64,000 nucleotides of DNA. Source: Aurantimonas sp. HBX-1 (lineage in GTDB: Bacteria; Pseudomonadota; Alphaproteobacteria; Rhizobiales; Rhizobiaceae). The DNA lies in NCBI RefSeq assembly GCF_021391535.1, contig NZ_CP090066.1, forward strand, positions 2,555,501 through 2,619,500, written 5' to 3'. The notes below the pieces were generated by a model. The model did not search any database and was not told the DNA's origin. It saw only the letters and a program-made list of their open reading frames with translations. Both the position numbers and the translations under genes were made by a program. Below, piece after piece: positions 17,142 to 25,743 of the stretch (positions within the stretch are counted from its first letter, which is position 1; the number at the start of each line of letters is the position of its first letter).

Positions 17142-17932
17142 ACCGCCACCTTCGCCTTGATGTGGGCGTGCGCCTCGTAGCCCTCCAGCGCGATGTCGTC
17201 GAAGGTGAAGGCGAAGAGGTCGGTGACGGCCGGGTCGAGCTTCAGCGTCGGCAGCGCTAGCGGCTCGCGCGTCAGCTGCAGCCGCGCCTGCTCGAAATGG
17301 TCGGCATAGAGATGCGCGTCGCCCAGCGTGTGGACGAAGTCGCCGGGCTCGAGCCCGGTCGCCTGCGCCACCATCGCGGTCAGCAGCGCATAGGAGGCGA
17401 TATTGAAGGGCACGCCGAGGAAGATGTCGGCCGAGCGCTGGTAGAGCTGGCAGGACAGGCGGCCGTCGGCGACGTAGAACTGGAACAGGCAGTGGCACGG
17501 CGGCAGCGCCATCTCGTCCACGAGGGCCGGGTTCCACGCCGAGACGATCAGCCGCCGCGAGTGCGGATTGGTGCGGATATCGTTCACCACCTTGGCGATC
17601 TGGTCGATGTGCCCGCCCTGGTAGTCCGGCCAGGAGCGCCACTGCGCCCCGTAGACCGGGCCGAGCTCGCCGTCGGCATCGGCCCATTCGTCCCAGATCC
17701 GCACGCCGTTGGCGTTGAGATAGGCGATGTTGGTGTCGCCCTTCAGGAACCACAGCAGTTCGTGGACGATCGACTTCCAGTGCAGCCGCTTGGTGGTGAG
17801 CATCGGGAAGCCGGCGGCGAGGTCGAAGCGCATCTGGTGGCCGAACACCGAGCGGGTGCCGGTGCCGGTCCGGTCGGGCCGGTCGGTCCCGGTCTCCATG
17901 ACGCGGCCGAGGAGTTCCAGGTACTGGCGCAT
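17138..17932 (-). CDS. thyA: Thymidylate synthase
   Basis: ThyA methylates dUMP to dTMP with methylene-tetrahydrofolate. The 264-aa sequence (E. coli length) has DRTGTGTRSVFG near the start, the catalytic Cys in LPPCHCLFQFYV at about residue 146, the dUMP-binding QRSADIFLGVPFNIASYALL segment in two contiguous parts, and the C-terminal IKAKVAV. It is the first gene of the thyA-folA pair, with the stop overlapping the folA start by 4 nt. The 250 bp upstream (17933-18182) hold its promoter and that of the divergent tmRNA gene. Confidence 0.97.
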   Translation of the reverse strand: MRQYLELLGRVMETGTDRPDRTGTGTRSVFGHQMRFDLAAGFPMLTTKRLHWKSIVHELLWFLKGDTNIAYLNANGVRIWDEWADADGELGPVYGAQWRSWPDYQGGHIDQIAKVVNDIRTNPHSRRLIVSAWNPALVDEMALPPCHCLFQFYVADGRLSCQLYQRSADIFLGVPFNIASYALLTAMVAQATGLEPGDFVHTLGDAHLYADHFEQARLQLTREPLALPTLKLDPAVTDLFAFTFDDIALEGYEAHAHIKAKVAV

Positions 17933-18147
17933 GCGGATGGTTCCTTCCGGCGACGGGCCGGTCGTTCAGGGCAAAACCCACCGGAGATTGCGCGACGATC
18001 CGGGTGCGTCGCCGCCTTCGGCAGGCAGATCGTCCCGCGGTCAATGGCAGCGTGCGTCACGCCCGACGCCATTGATGCCCGGACGCCACGGGTCGAAGGT
18101 ATCAAGAGAACATTGACCGATTCCCCGAAGCTTCGGAAGTCCTGCCC

Positions 18148-18176
18148 TTTTCACGGCCGGTCGAGCACCTTATATT
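18148..18176 (+). promoter_or_regulatory. Possible promoter of the tmRNA gene
   Basis: TATATT at 18171-18176 is a good -10 box, with a weak -35-like TTTTCA at 18148-18153 and a 17-bp spacer. It would start transcription near 18183, just upstream of the tmRNA acceptor piece. Confidence 0.4.
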
Positions 18177-18182
18177 CCCGAT

Positions 18183-18500
18183 TGCCGGCTTCGGTCGGCT
18201 ATGGCGATAAACGGCCGATGTAATAAGCCTTTCGGACCCGGGGGCGGTACCCGGCGCCTCCACCTGGCTTCATCGTAGTGTGACGATGGGGCCAGGCGGG
18301 GGCGAAATAGGATCGACGAGGGTGTAAAAATCGGACTTTCGCTCGGAATGGTACCGCCGTTATCGGGCCGTTTTATAGTTGCAAACGACAACTATGCGGA
18401 AGCACGTCTCGCTGCGTAAGCAGCGCGAACGCTTCAATTCAAGTCCTGGGGGTTCGCACTTCTAGGCGGGGCTCGGAGGCGCCTGGCAACAGAAGCCTCC
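18183..18500 (+). ncRNA. ssrA: Two-piece (circularly permuted) tmRNA, alphaproteobacterial type
   Basis: tmRNA rescues stalled ribosomes and tags the nascent chain for proteolysis. The upstream piece ends with a T-stem (CCGGG/CCCGG, 18246-18254 region) and the acceptor strand CGCCTCC-ACC (18255-18264). The downstream piece begins GGGGGCG (18298-18304), which pairs with CGCCTCC to form the 7-bp acceptor stem, and continues AAATAGGATCGACG. The spacer 18265-18297 folds into a two-part hairpin (CCTGGC/GCCAGG and CATCGT/ACGATG) that processing would remove. The resume codon GCA at 18381 starts the tag ANDNYAEARLAA, stop TAA at 18417. The 3' CCA is only partly encoded (ACC then T). The 5' and 3' ends are estimates. 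The adaptor gene sspB follows directly. Confidence 0.93.
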
Positions 18501-18509
18501 ACTTTTTTA
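18475..18509 (+). terminator. Intrinsic terminator of the tmRNA gene
   Basis: GGAGGC (18475-18480) pairs with GCCTCC (18495-18500) across a 14-nt loop and is followed by ACTTTTTT. It lies 54 bp before sspB, so sspB probably has its own promoter or depends on read-through. Confidence 0.7.
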
Positions 18510-18562
18510 TGATGCGTACGGTTCGACCGGCGGATCTGCACAGGTAAGTTCAGGACACCGCA

Positions 18563-19156
18563 ATGGGCCAGGATCTCATCCGTTACGATGTTCTAGCGCA
18601 GGACGCTCTGCGGGGCGTGATCCGCAAGGTCATCGGCGAAGTCGTCAAGACCGGCCTGCCCGGCGACCATCATTTCTTCATCACCTTCCTGACCTCGGCT
18701 CCCGGCGTGCGGATCTCCTCGCGGCTGCGCGAGAAGTACCCCGAGCTGATGACAATCGTGATTCAGCACCAGTACTGGGACCTGCAGGTCAACGACACGG
18801 CCTTCGAGGTCGGCCTCTCCTTCTCCGACATTCCCGAGCGCCTGCTGGTGCCGTTCAGCGCCATTCGCGGCTTCTACGACCCGGCCGTCAATTTCGAGCT
18901 GGAGTTCGACGTTCGCGGCATGGATGCGGCCAACGAGCAGCCGGAACTCGTCGGCGAGGAAGCGGGCGAGCCGGCCAAGCCGCAGTCCATCGCCCCGGCC
19001 CGCGCCGCCAAGCCGACCAAGCTGCCCGGCAAGGGCAAGGCCGTCGCAGCCACCGCCGAGAGCAAGGCCGACGCTGCCGGCGAGGCCGACGGCAAGGCCG
19101 GCAACAAGAAGGAAGCCGAAGTGGTTTCCCTCGACGCCTTCCGCAAGAAGCCCTGA
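18563..19156 (+). CDS. sspB: SspB, ClpXP adaptor for ssrA-tagged proteins (alpha type)
   Basis: The 197-aa protein matches alphaproteobacterial SspB, which delivers proteins with the tmRNA tag to ClpXP. The folded tag-binding domain covers residues about 5-125 (DHHFFITFLTSAPGVRIS, IVIQHQYWDLQV, FEVGLSFSDIPERLLVPFSAI, with up to 20 residues quoted each), followed by a flexible Ala/Lys-rich linker and a short C-terminal motif VVSLDAFRKKP that resembles the ClpX-docking tail of SspB proteins. It sits immediately downstream of the tmRNA gene that makes its substrate tag, and 8 nt before the DUF4169 gene. Confidence 0.93.
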   Translation: MGQDLIRYDVLAQDALRGVIRKVIGEVVKTGLPGDHHFFITFLTSAPGVRISSRLREKYPELMTIVIQHQYWDLQVNDTAFEVGLSFSDIPERLLVPFSAIRGFYDPAVNFELEFDVRGMDAANEQPELVGEEAGEPAKPQSIAPARAAKPTKLPGKGKAVAATAESKADAAGEADGKAGNKKEAEVVSLDAFRKKP

Positions 19157-19164
19157 GTCCACCA

Positions 19165-19419
19165 ATGGCCGATATCGTCAACCTCCGGCGCGCCCGCAAG
19201 GATCGCCAGAGGCTGGCTGCCGAGCGCCAGGCCGAGGACAACCGCGTGCGCCACGGCATGCCGAAGGCGCTGCGCGAGACGGCCCGCATCGAGGCGGCGC
19301 GTCGGGAACGCGCCCTCGACGGCGCGGCGTTCGCCCCCGGCCGCGACGCCGAGGCGGGGTCGCCGCCACGTCAGGCCAGCCCCGCCGGTCCGGCGGCAGA
19401 AGACCCGCCGAAACGATGA
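19165..19419 (+). CDS. DUF4169 family small protein
   Basis: An 84-aa, very basic and charged protein starts MADIVNLRRARKDRQR and has the conserved NRVRHGMPKALRE segment of DUF4169. No membrane segment or known catalytic motif is present; the family is uncharacterised and common downstream of sspB in Hyphomicrobiales. It starts 8 nt after sspB, and its stop overlaps the next start by 4 nt, so the three genes form one operon. Confidence 0.85.
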   Translation: MADIVNLRRARKDRQRLAAERQAEDNRVRHGMPKALRETARIEAARRERALDGAAFAPGRDAEAGSPPRQASPAGPAAEDPPKR

Positions 19420-19631
19420 TCACCAAGCGGTCCGTGTCGATTCGCGGTCATGCGACCTCGATCAGCGTCGAGGACCGGTTCTGGGAACGGCTGCGGATCA
19501 TTGCCGGCGAGCGCGGCCTGTCGCTGGCGGCGCAGATTGCCGAGATCGACGCGGCCCGGGCGCCCGGCACCAACCTCTCCTCCGCCATCCGGCTGTTCAT
19601 CCTCGACGACGCGCTGTCCCGGATCGGCTGA
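19416..19631 (+). CDS. Ribbon-helix-helix domain protein
   Basis: The 71-aa protein begins MITKRSVSIRGHATSISVED, with a beta-strand then two helices (FWERLRIIAGERGLSLAAQI, GTNLSSAIRLFILDDALSR), the pattern of the RHH_4 family. It may bind DNA as a dimer, but family members are largely uncharacterised. ATGA overlap with the DUF4169 stop gives translational coupling. It converges on the AsmA gene with only 3 bp between stop codons. Confidence 0.88.
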   Translation: MITKRSVSIRGHATSISVEDRFWERLRIIAGERGLSLAAQIAEIDAARAPGTNLSSAIRLFILDDALSRIG

Positions 19632-19634
19632 CCC

Positions 19635-22600
19635 TCAGAATCGCAGCGGATCCTGCACCCCGGGCAGGAAATTGTCGTCGACCGCCGGTGGCGGCGTTCC
19701 CGGCAGCGGCCGGTCGAAATCGAGGGGCTGGCCCTGGCTGGCAGCTGCCGGCGGACGCGGCGCCGGCTCCGGCGCCTGGCGAGGCCGCTCCTCGGCGGCC
19801 TGGCGCTCGCGCCGCGCCGCCGCAGCGGACTCCGCCTCGCGCTGCCGGGCAGCTTCCGCCGCTGCCGCGCGCTGACGTTCGGCTTCCGCCGCTGCCGCGG
19901 CTTCCGCTTCACGCCGTTCCGCCGCGGCCGCCTCGGCGGCGCGGCGTTCGGCTTCCGCGGCCGCTTCGGCGCGCCGGCGCTCGGCTTCCTCGGCCACCAG
20001 CCGGCGCTCCTCGGTGATGCGGGCCGCCTCGGCTTCCTGCCAGCGATAGAACCGCGCCTCGCGGCGCAGGCGCAGCCGCTCCTGCAGGCTCTCCTGCATC
20101 GCCTCGACGCGGGCCTGCTCGCGCTCCAGCGCCCGCACCGAAAGATAGTTGGTCAGCGCCGCGACATCGCGCGACAGGGTCGGCGCCGCCAGCGGGCCCT
20201 CGAGCGTGTAGGCCACCGCCGGCTCGGCGCCGGCCACCCGATCGTCGCCGGGATCGATCAGCAGCGAGAAATCGCCGGCCGCCGTCATCGCGGCGAGGTC
20301 GACACTGCCCGCCAGGGTCAGGGTCGCATCGTCCCGGCGCAGCGTGACCGGCGCAAAACGCACCGTTCCGGCAGCCACCGAAAACTCGGTCGCGAGTTCC
20401 TCCACGCCGAAACGTTGGTCGGCGGAAAGCGCCGCGAGCGCTTCGGCCGTGTCCGCCTCAGGTGCGAAGCCCTCGGCGTCTGCCGCCGCGAGCAACGGCG
20501 GCAGCACGGTCTCGGGAATGCCCGGCAGCACGATGTCGCGGACGGTGACCCGCCCTGCCCCGGTAAGGCCGGCGACCATCGCCGCGTAGGATTGCCCGGC
20601 GCCCTCGATCCGGACTTCGCCGCCGAGGCGCCCGGCGCCCTCCCCGGCGACGAGGGCGGGCCAGAGCGCCCCGATCTCGAGATCGTCCGACCGTGCCTCC
20701 AGCGACAGCCCGCCGATGCCGGCGGCATTGCGCAGTTCGAGCCGGCCCGAAAGGTTCCCCCCCAGGCCCGCGCCGCGCGCCGCCTCGAAGGCGAGCCTGT
20801 CGCCTGATCCCGAGACGGTGGCGGAGAAATCCTTCAGCAGCGGCCCGCCGAGGTCGAGAAAATCGCTCTGCAGCGAGACCTCGAACGGAATTTCCGGCAG
20901 GCGCGGGGGCCCGAAGGCCGCGTCCGGCCAGCCGGTGCCGGCGCCACCTTCGTCGATCGCGCGTCCGTAGACCAGCTCCGCCAGCCATGGCAGCGACAGG
21001 CTGCCGACCCTTACGGTGCCGGTGAAGGCCTCGCCCGCCGCCTTGACCAGATCGGCGCCGACATCGGTGTCGCCGATGGCCCCTGAAATGGCGTTCAGCG
21101 CCCAGTCGCCCTCCCCGTAGACGACGCTGCCGCTGACATCGACGGGGATGGCGGCAAGGCCCTGGGCGAGATCGATGCCGGTGGTCAGCATCCATGGCGA
21201 GGCGTCCTCGCTGTCGAGATACACCGAGGCCTCGACGCCCTCGACGCCGGACGGGGTCACCTCGACGACGCCGTCGAAGCTCGCCTCGCTGCCCGGCGCG
21301 CGTAGCGTCGCAGTTGTCACCACCGGTCCGGTCGCCGCTGCCGAGAGCGACAGTTCGGCCTCCAGCGGCGCCGGCGCGCCGACGTCGATCGCCTCGATGC
21401 CGAGTTGCTCCAGCAAAACGGCCGGCCGGTCGTTCTCGAGCCGCAGGTCGAGCCCGAAGCGCCCGCTCTCGCGCCGCGCGTAGAGCCCGTTCTCGACCGC
21501 CGACGTCAGGTCGATCTTGGTGCCGTCGGCGGTTCCGTCGAGGCGCACGTGCAGCGTGGGCCGCCCGGCGCCATCGGCCTCGATGGTGCGCACCTCCCCG
21601 GCCAGGCGCAGCGGTGCGAGCCGGTCGGCCCGATGGCCGAGCGCCTCGAGCAGCGGCACGCCCGGAAACCGCGTCTGCAAGAGCGCGATGAAGCGGTCCG
21701 GCGCGTCGGACTCCAGCGACACCGCCAGTTCGCCCGCCGCCGCGCCGGAGAGATCGGTCAGGCGGCCGGCGGCGGTGAGCGACGCCCCCGCGAGCCCCGT
21801 CACCTCCAGCGTGTCGATGGCGAGCGTCTCGCCGTCATAGACGACGTCGGCCTCGATCCGATCGGCAGCGGTGCCCGCGTAGCTCACCGGCCCGGCCCGG
21901 AGCGACACGTCGAACCGGTCGGCGGTGGCGAGCGAATCGGCGCTGCCGGTGAGCAGCCGCGACAGGGCCTGCAGGGCGTCGAGATCCACCGCCTTGCCGG
22001 CGAGGTCGGCCACGATCGTCGTCGTCTCGCCGTCCTTGGTGCGCTCCAGGCGCCCGGCCAGCTGGTCGCCGCCGATGTCGATCTCCAGATCCTCGAAGAC
22101 CTGCCTCTCGCTCGTGAGTTCGGCGCTGGCGGACAGGCCGGCGCGGCCGAGCGTGCGGATCGCCGGGTCGACCGCGCCGCTCAGCCAGTCGGAGAAGCCC
22201 GACGGCTGCTGCGAGGCGAGGAGCAGGTTGCCGCGGAAGCTGAAGGCCTCGTCGAGACCGACGATGCCGTCCGCCTCGAGCCGCGTTCGGCCGGGCAGTT
22301 CGGCGGTGAAGCGCGGCAGCGCCCAACCGTTGCCCGTCGGGCTGGCGGCGAAGGCGACATCGCGGATCGTCGTGTCGCCGGCCACCACCACCGGCAGGGT
22401 AATCTCGACTGTCCCGGCCATGCCCGGCCTGGGAATCTCGGCGAGCACCTGGCGCATCGCCTCCACGCGCTGGGCAAGATCGAGCGGCGCTGCGTCCGGC
22501 GCCGCCGGATCGGCCCCGCCGGCCACCTGGTCGACATCGACCTGCTCGCCCTCCAGCGACAGCGAGAATCGCGGCACGCCGGCAAAGTTCAGCCGGCCCT

Positions 22601-23492
22601 TGCCGGTCAGAAGATAGGGCTGCTCGCTGGCTCCCGCCTCCAGCCTGATGTCGGTGAACTCGGCGACCCGCGGCGACAACTCGATCGCGCCGGTCGCGCG
22701 CAAGGGCAGCGCCGCGACGGCCGCAGCCTCGGCTTGAGAGGTCTCCGCCGGGCGGAACGGATCGACCGAACCCTCGACCGGCGCCTGCGGCGGCTGCCAG
22801 GGCCGGACGAGCCGCGCCGTGCCGGCAAAGTGCGGCAGCCCGGCCTGCATGGTGGCAGCCCCGTCGAGCAGCAGCTGCGCCGCGAGCGAGGCGTTCGCGA
22901 CCTCCACGTGCAGCGGCAGGCCGCCGTCCGCCTGCAGCGTCCCGGTGGAAACCGAGAAGGCGACCGTCTCGCCACCCGTCTCGAACGTGCCGCGTCCGGC
23001 GACGGGGCCGGCAAGGGAATCGGCCGACAGCGTCGCGTTCAGGTCGGAAAGCTCGTGCCGCCGGCCGGTCGAGCCCTGCTCGATCACCACCGTCCCGTCA
23101 TTCACCGAGACGTTGTCGAGCACCACCGTCGCGCCGTTCGGGATCGCCGGCTTCACGACCACCAGGTCGACGCCGCCATCCGGGCGGATCGGCAGGCGCA
23201 GCTGCGGCCGATCGAGGGTCATGGCGTAGATGAAGATCTCGCCGGAGAGGTAGGGGGCGAGTTCTGCGTCCATCCGGAAGCGGTCGACCGTCAGCAGCGG
23301 CGCGCCGCCCTCGCCCATCACCTCGACATCCTCGAAGGTCACCGACGGGAAGGGCAGCAGTCGCGCCGACGCGGCGCCGCGCACCACCACGTCGCGGCCG
23401 AGGATCGACGACGCCTCGCGTTCGAAATGCGCGCGATAGGCCGTCCAGTCGATGAAGAACGGCGCCACCAGCGCCGCCACCAGCGCAAGCAC
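19635..23492 (-). CDS. Large AsmA-family envelope protein
   Basis: The protein is about 1285 aa, with an N-terminal membrane segment followed by the AsmA signature (DWTAYRAHFEREASSILGRDV, FPSVTFEDVEV) and long beta-rich repeats characteristic of AsmA/TamB-like proteins that bridge the periplasm and are implicated in lipid transport to the outer membrane. The C-terminal AsmA_2-like segment lies at about 940-1150. Residues about 1170-1255 are Ala/Glu/Arg-rich coiled coil, ending in a Pro-rich tail. The GTG at 23492 has no ribosome binding site and cuts the membrane helix short. An in-frame CTG at 23528 sits 7 nt after AAGGGAG and restores a complete N-terminus (RVFVFFGGLLVLALVAA), so the true start may be CTG. 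Confidence 0.92.
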   Translation of the reverse strand: MLALVAALVAPFFIDWTAYRAHFEREASSILGRDVVVRGAASARLLPFPSVTFEDVEVMGEGGAPLLTVDRFRMDAELAPYLSGEIFIYAMTLDRPQLRLPIRPDGGVDLVVVKPAIPNGATVVLDNVSVNDGTVVIEQGSTGRRHELSDLNATLSADSLAGPVAGRGTFETGGETVAFSVSTGTLQADGGLPLHVEVANASLAAQLLLDGAATMQAGLPHFAGTARLVRPWQPPQAPVEGSVDPFRPAETSQAEAAAVAALPLRATGAIELSPRVAEFTDIRLEAGASEQPYLLTGKGRLNFAGVPRFSLSLEGEQVDVDQVAGGADPAAPDAAPLDLAQRVEAMRQVLAEIPRPGMAGTVEITLPVVVAGDTTIRDVAFAASPTGNGWALPRFTAELPGRTRLEADGIVGLDEAFSFRGNLLLASQQPSGFSDWLSGAVDPAIRTLGRAGLSASAELTSERQVFEDLEIDIGGDQLAGRLERTKDGETTTIVADLAGKAVDLDALQALSRLLTGSADSLATADRFDVSLRAGPVSYAGTAADRIEADVVYDGETLAIDTLEVTGLAGASLTAAGRLTDLSGAAAGELAVSLESDAPDRFIALLQTRFPGVPLLEALGHRADRLAPLRLAGEVRTIEADGAGRPTLHVRLDGTADGTKIDLTSAVENGLYARRESGRFGLDLRLENDRPAVLLEQLGIEAIDVGAPAPLEAELSLSAAATGPVVTTATLRAPGSEASFDGVVEVTPSGVEGVEASVYLDSEDASPWMLTTGIDLAQGLAAIPVDVSGSVVYGEGDWALNAISGAIGDTDVGADLVKAAGEAFTGTVRVGSLSLPWLAELVYGRAIDEGGAGTGWPDAAFGPPRLPEIPFEVSLQSDFLDLGGPLLKDFSATVSGSGDRLAFEAARGAGLGGNLSGRLELRNAAGIGGLSLEARSDDLEIGALWPALVAGEGAGRLGGEVRIEGAGQSYAAMVAGLTGAGRVTVRDIVLPGIPETVLPPLLAAADAEGFAPEADTAEALAALSADQRFGVEELATEFSVAAGTVRFAPVTLRRDDATLTLAGSVDLAAMTAAGDFSLLIDPGDDRVAGAEPAVAYTLEGPLAAPTLSRDVAALTNYLSVRALEREQARVEAMQESLQERLRLRREARFYRWQEAEAARITEERRLVAEEAERRRAEAAAEAERRAAEAAAAERREAEAAAAAEAERQRAAAAEAARQREAESAAAARRERQAAEERPRQAPEPAPRPPAAASQGQPLDFDRPLPGTPPPAVDDNFLPGVQDPLRF

Positions 23493-23699
23493 CAGGAGAC
23501 CGCCGAAGAAGACGAAGACTCTGACCAGGTTCCGGCTCCCTTCTTCTGCTGCGATGCCACGGAGGGCGGCCTACGAGGTGCCGGCGCCATCATCGCCGCC
23601 GCCGCTTGCCCCTTCCTGACCGTCCGGCGCGGCGGCCATGCTGCCTTGCAACCATGACCGCAATCGGCGCGTCCTGTCGAGGCCACCGCCCTGGTTAGC

Positions 23700-25109
23700 T
23701 CAGGGTAAGATCTTGCCGGGGTTGAGAATATCCTTCGGATCGAGGGCCAGCTTGATGGCCCGCATCACGTCCACCGCATCGCCGAGCTCGCCCCGCAGAT
23801 AGCCGCGCTTGCCCTGGCCGACGCCGTGCTCGCCGGTGCAGGTGCCGTCCATGGCGACGGCGCGTTCCGCGAGCCGGGCCATGAACCCCTCCGCCGCCGC
23901 GATCTCGCGCGGATCGTCGACGTCGAGTAGCAGCGTCGTGTGGAAATTGCCGTCGCCGACATGGCCGACGATCGGCGCCAGCAGGCCGGAAGCCGCGATG
24001 TCCGCCTGCGTCTCGGCGATGCATTCGGCGAGCCGCGAGATCGGCACGCAGACGTCGGTGGCAATCGCCTTCGCCCCCGGCCGCAGACCCTGCGCCGCCC
24101 AGTAGAGGTCGTGCCGGGCCTTCCACAGCTTCGCCCGGTCCTCGGCCCGCTCGGCGCTGCGGAACGGCCCGCCGCCGTGCTCGTCGGCGATCGCGGCGAA
24201 CAGCTCGGCCTGCTCGGCGACGCCGGCCGGCGAGCCGTGGAACTCCAGGAACAGCGACGGCCGCGCCTCGAGGTCGAGCTGCGCATAGGCGATCGTCGCT
24301 TGCATCGACTGAGTGTCGAGCAGTTCGATCCGCGCCACCGGCAGGCCGAGCTGGATGGTCTGGATCACCGCGTTGCAGGCGCTGTCGACGTCCGGAAACG
24401 GGCAGACGCCGGCGAGGATCGTCTCGGGAATGCCGTAGAGCTTCAGGTTGAGGCTGGTGATGATGCCGAGCGTGCCTTCCGAGCCGACCAGGAGCCGCGT
24501 CAGGTCGTAGCCGGCGGAGGTCTTCTTGGCGCGCCGTGCGGTGCGGATCACCCGGCCGTCGGCCATCACCGCCGTCAGCCCGATGACGTTGTCGCGCATC
24601 GTGCCGTAGCGCACCGCGTTGGTGCCCGAAGCCCGGGTCGCCGCCATGCCGCCGAGACTGGCATTGGCGCCGGGGTCGATCGGGAAGAACAGGCCGGTGT
24701 CGCGCAGATAGGCGTTCAGCGCCTCGCGCGTGACGCCCGGCTCGACGACGCAGTCGAGATCCTCGGGATGGACCGCGAGCACCCTGTCCATGCGCGACAG
24801 GTCGAGCGAGATGCCGCCCTGCGGCGCGTTGATGTGCCCCTCGAGCGACGAGCCGGTGCCGAAGGCGACGATCGGGGTCTCGTGGTCGCCGCAGATCCGG
24901 ACGATCTCCTGCACCTCCGCCTCGGACTCGGCGAACACCACCGCGTCGGGCATCTGGTTCGGCAGGTAGGTGGTCGAATGCGCATGCGCCCGGCGCACGT
25001 CCTCGCCGGTCACCAGCCGCTCGCCGAACCGCTGCCGCAGGATGGCGACGGCGTTGCCGATGCCTTCCCGCCGCACCGGGCGTTCGGCCAGTATGTCCTG
25101 AAGCGCCAT
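23700..25109 (-). CDS. FAD-linked oxidase (D-lactate/glycolate dehydrogenase type)
   Basis: The 469-aa protein has an FAD-binding_4 domain (EAEVQEIVRICGDHETPIVAFGTGSSLEGH in sequence, then GGISLDLSRMDRVL) and a FAD-oxidase_C domain ending in the metal/substrate motif HVGDGNFH...GEHGVGQGKRGYL. This is the GlcD/Dld2 family that oxidises 2-hydroxy acids such as D-lactate, glycolate or D-2-hydroxyglutarate and passes electrons to cytochrome c or quinone. GGGAGGAATC precedes the ATG at 25109, which is preferred over an upstream basic extension. No GlcE/GlcF partners are adjacent, so a single-subunit D-lactate dehydrogenase is likeliest. It is divergent from the thioesterase. Confidence 0.92.
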   Translation of the reverse strand: MALQDILAERPVRREGIGNAVAILRQRFGERLVTGEDVRRAHAHSTTYLPNQMPDAVVFAESEAEVQEIVRICGDHETPIVAFGTGSSLEGHINAPQGGISLDLSRMDRVLAVHPEDLDCVVEPGVTREALNAYLRDTGLFFPIDPGANASLGGMAATRASGTNAVRYGTMRDNVIGLTAVMADGRVIRTARRAKKTSAGYDLTRLLVGSEGTLGIITSLNLKLYGIPETILAGVCPFPDVDSACNAVIQTIQLGLPVARIELLDTQSMQATIAYAQLDLEARPSLFLEFHGSPAGVAEQAELFAAIADEHGGGPFRSAERAEDRAKLWKARHDLYWAAQGLRPGAKAIATDVCVPISRLAECIAETQADIAASGLLAPIVGHVGDGNFHTTLLLDVDDPREIAAAEGFMARLAERAVAMDGTCTGEHGVGQGKRGYLRGELGDAVDVMRAIKLALDPKDILNPGKILP

Positions 25110-25224
25110 GATTCCTCCCTCGTCCCTGCTCCGCCGCATCGCCGCGCGGCGTCGGCGGCTTGCCGTGCGGCCCCGCCTCTGGCTTCTAGCCGTAGCCAAG
25201 CCACCCCGACAATGCGAGACCGCG

Positions 25225-25716
25225 ATGACCGCCAGCCCCCCGGCCCCCTTCCGATCCGCCCTGATGGCCCTCGAGCCGGCATGGATCGACTATAACGGCC
25301 ATCTCAACCTCGCCTACTACCACGTCCTTTTCGACCGCGGCATCGACGGCCTGTTCGACGCCGTCGGGCTGGGCGAGGCCTATCGGACGGCCCGCGGCAT
25401 GACCACCTTCTCGGTGGAAACGCATGTCTGCTACCTGCGCGAGGTGCCGCCGGGCTCGCGCGTCTCGGTCACCTCGCAGATCGTCGGCCTCGACGCCAAG
25501 CGCCTGCACGTCTTCCAGGAGATGCTGCACGAGGACGGCTGGCGGGCTGCCACCCTCGAGAGCCTCAGCCTGTCCATCGACCAGAGCGGCGAGGCGCCGA
25601 AGGCGGCACCGTTTCCGCCCGACGTCCATGCGCGCATAGCAGCGATGGCGGCCGACCACGCGCTGCTGCCCCGGCCGGACCGCCTCGGCCGCCGGATTTC
25701 GATGGTGCGGGAGTAG
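25225..25716 (+). CDS. Hotdog-fold acyl-CoA thioesterase
   Basis: The 163-aa protein has the 4-hydroxybenzoyl-CoA thioesterase-like hotdog pattern: DYNGHLNLAYYHVLFDRG (catalytic Asp/Asn-Gly-His region), then FSVETHVCYLREVPPGSRV and ITSQIVGLDAKRLHVFQEML-like strands. The related thioesterases include those fused or linked to carnitine dehydrogenase, which hydrolyse betainyl-CoA or short-chain acyl-CoA; the substrate here is unknown. The ATG at 25225 is chosen because the family N-terminus begins just after it; the frame further upstream is atypical. It is divergent from the FAD oxidase. Confidence 0.85.
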   Translation: MTASPPAPFRSALMALEPAWIDYNGHLNLAYYHVLFDRGIDGLFDAVGLGEAYRTARGMTTFSVETHVCYLREVPPGSRVSVTSQIVGLDAKRLHVFQEMLHEDGWRAATLESLSLSIDQSGEAPKAAPFPPDVHARIAAMAADHALLPRPDRLGRRISMVRE

Positions 25717-25743
25717 CCGCGCCATTTCGACGTGGCGCTGCGG

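Noticed and set aside
16581..18044. Fusion of thymidylate synthase-region frame with dihydrofolate reductase (487 aa)
   Set aside because: The part upstream of 17141 is an out-of-frame shadow of thyA; the DHFR family begins at the GTG overlapping the thyA stop.
23693..23712. GGTTAGCTCAGGGTAAG, reminiscent of a tRNA D-arm
   Set aside because: No acceptor stem, anticodon arm or T-arm follows; the bases are the 3' end of the FAD-oxidase gene.
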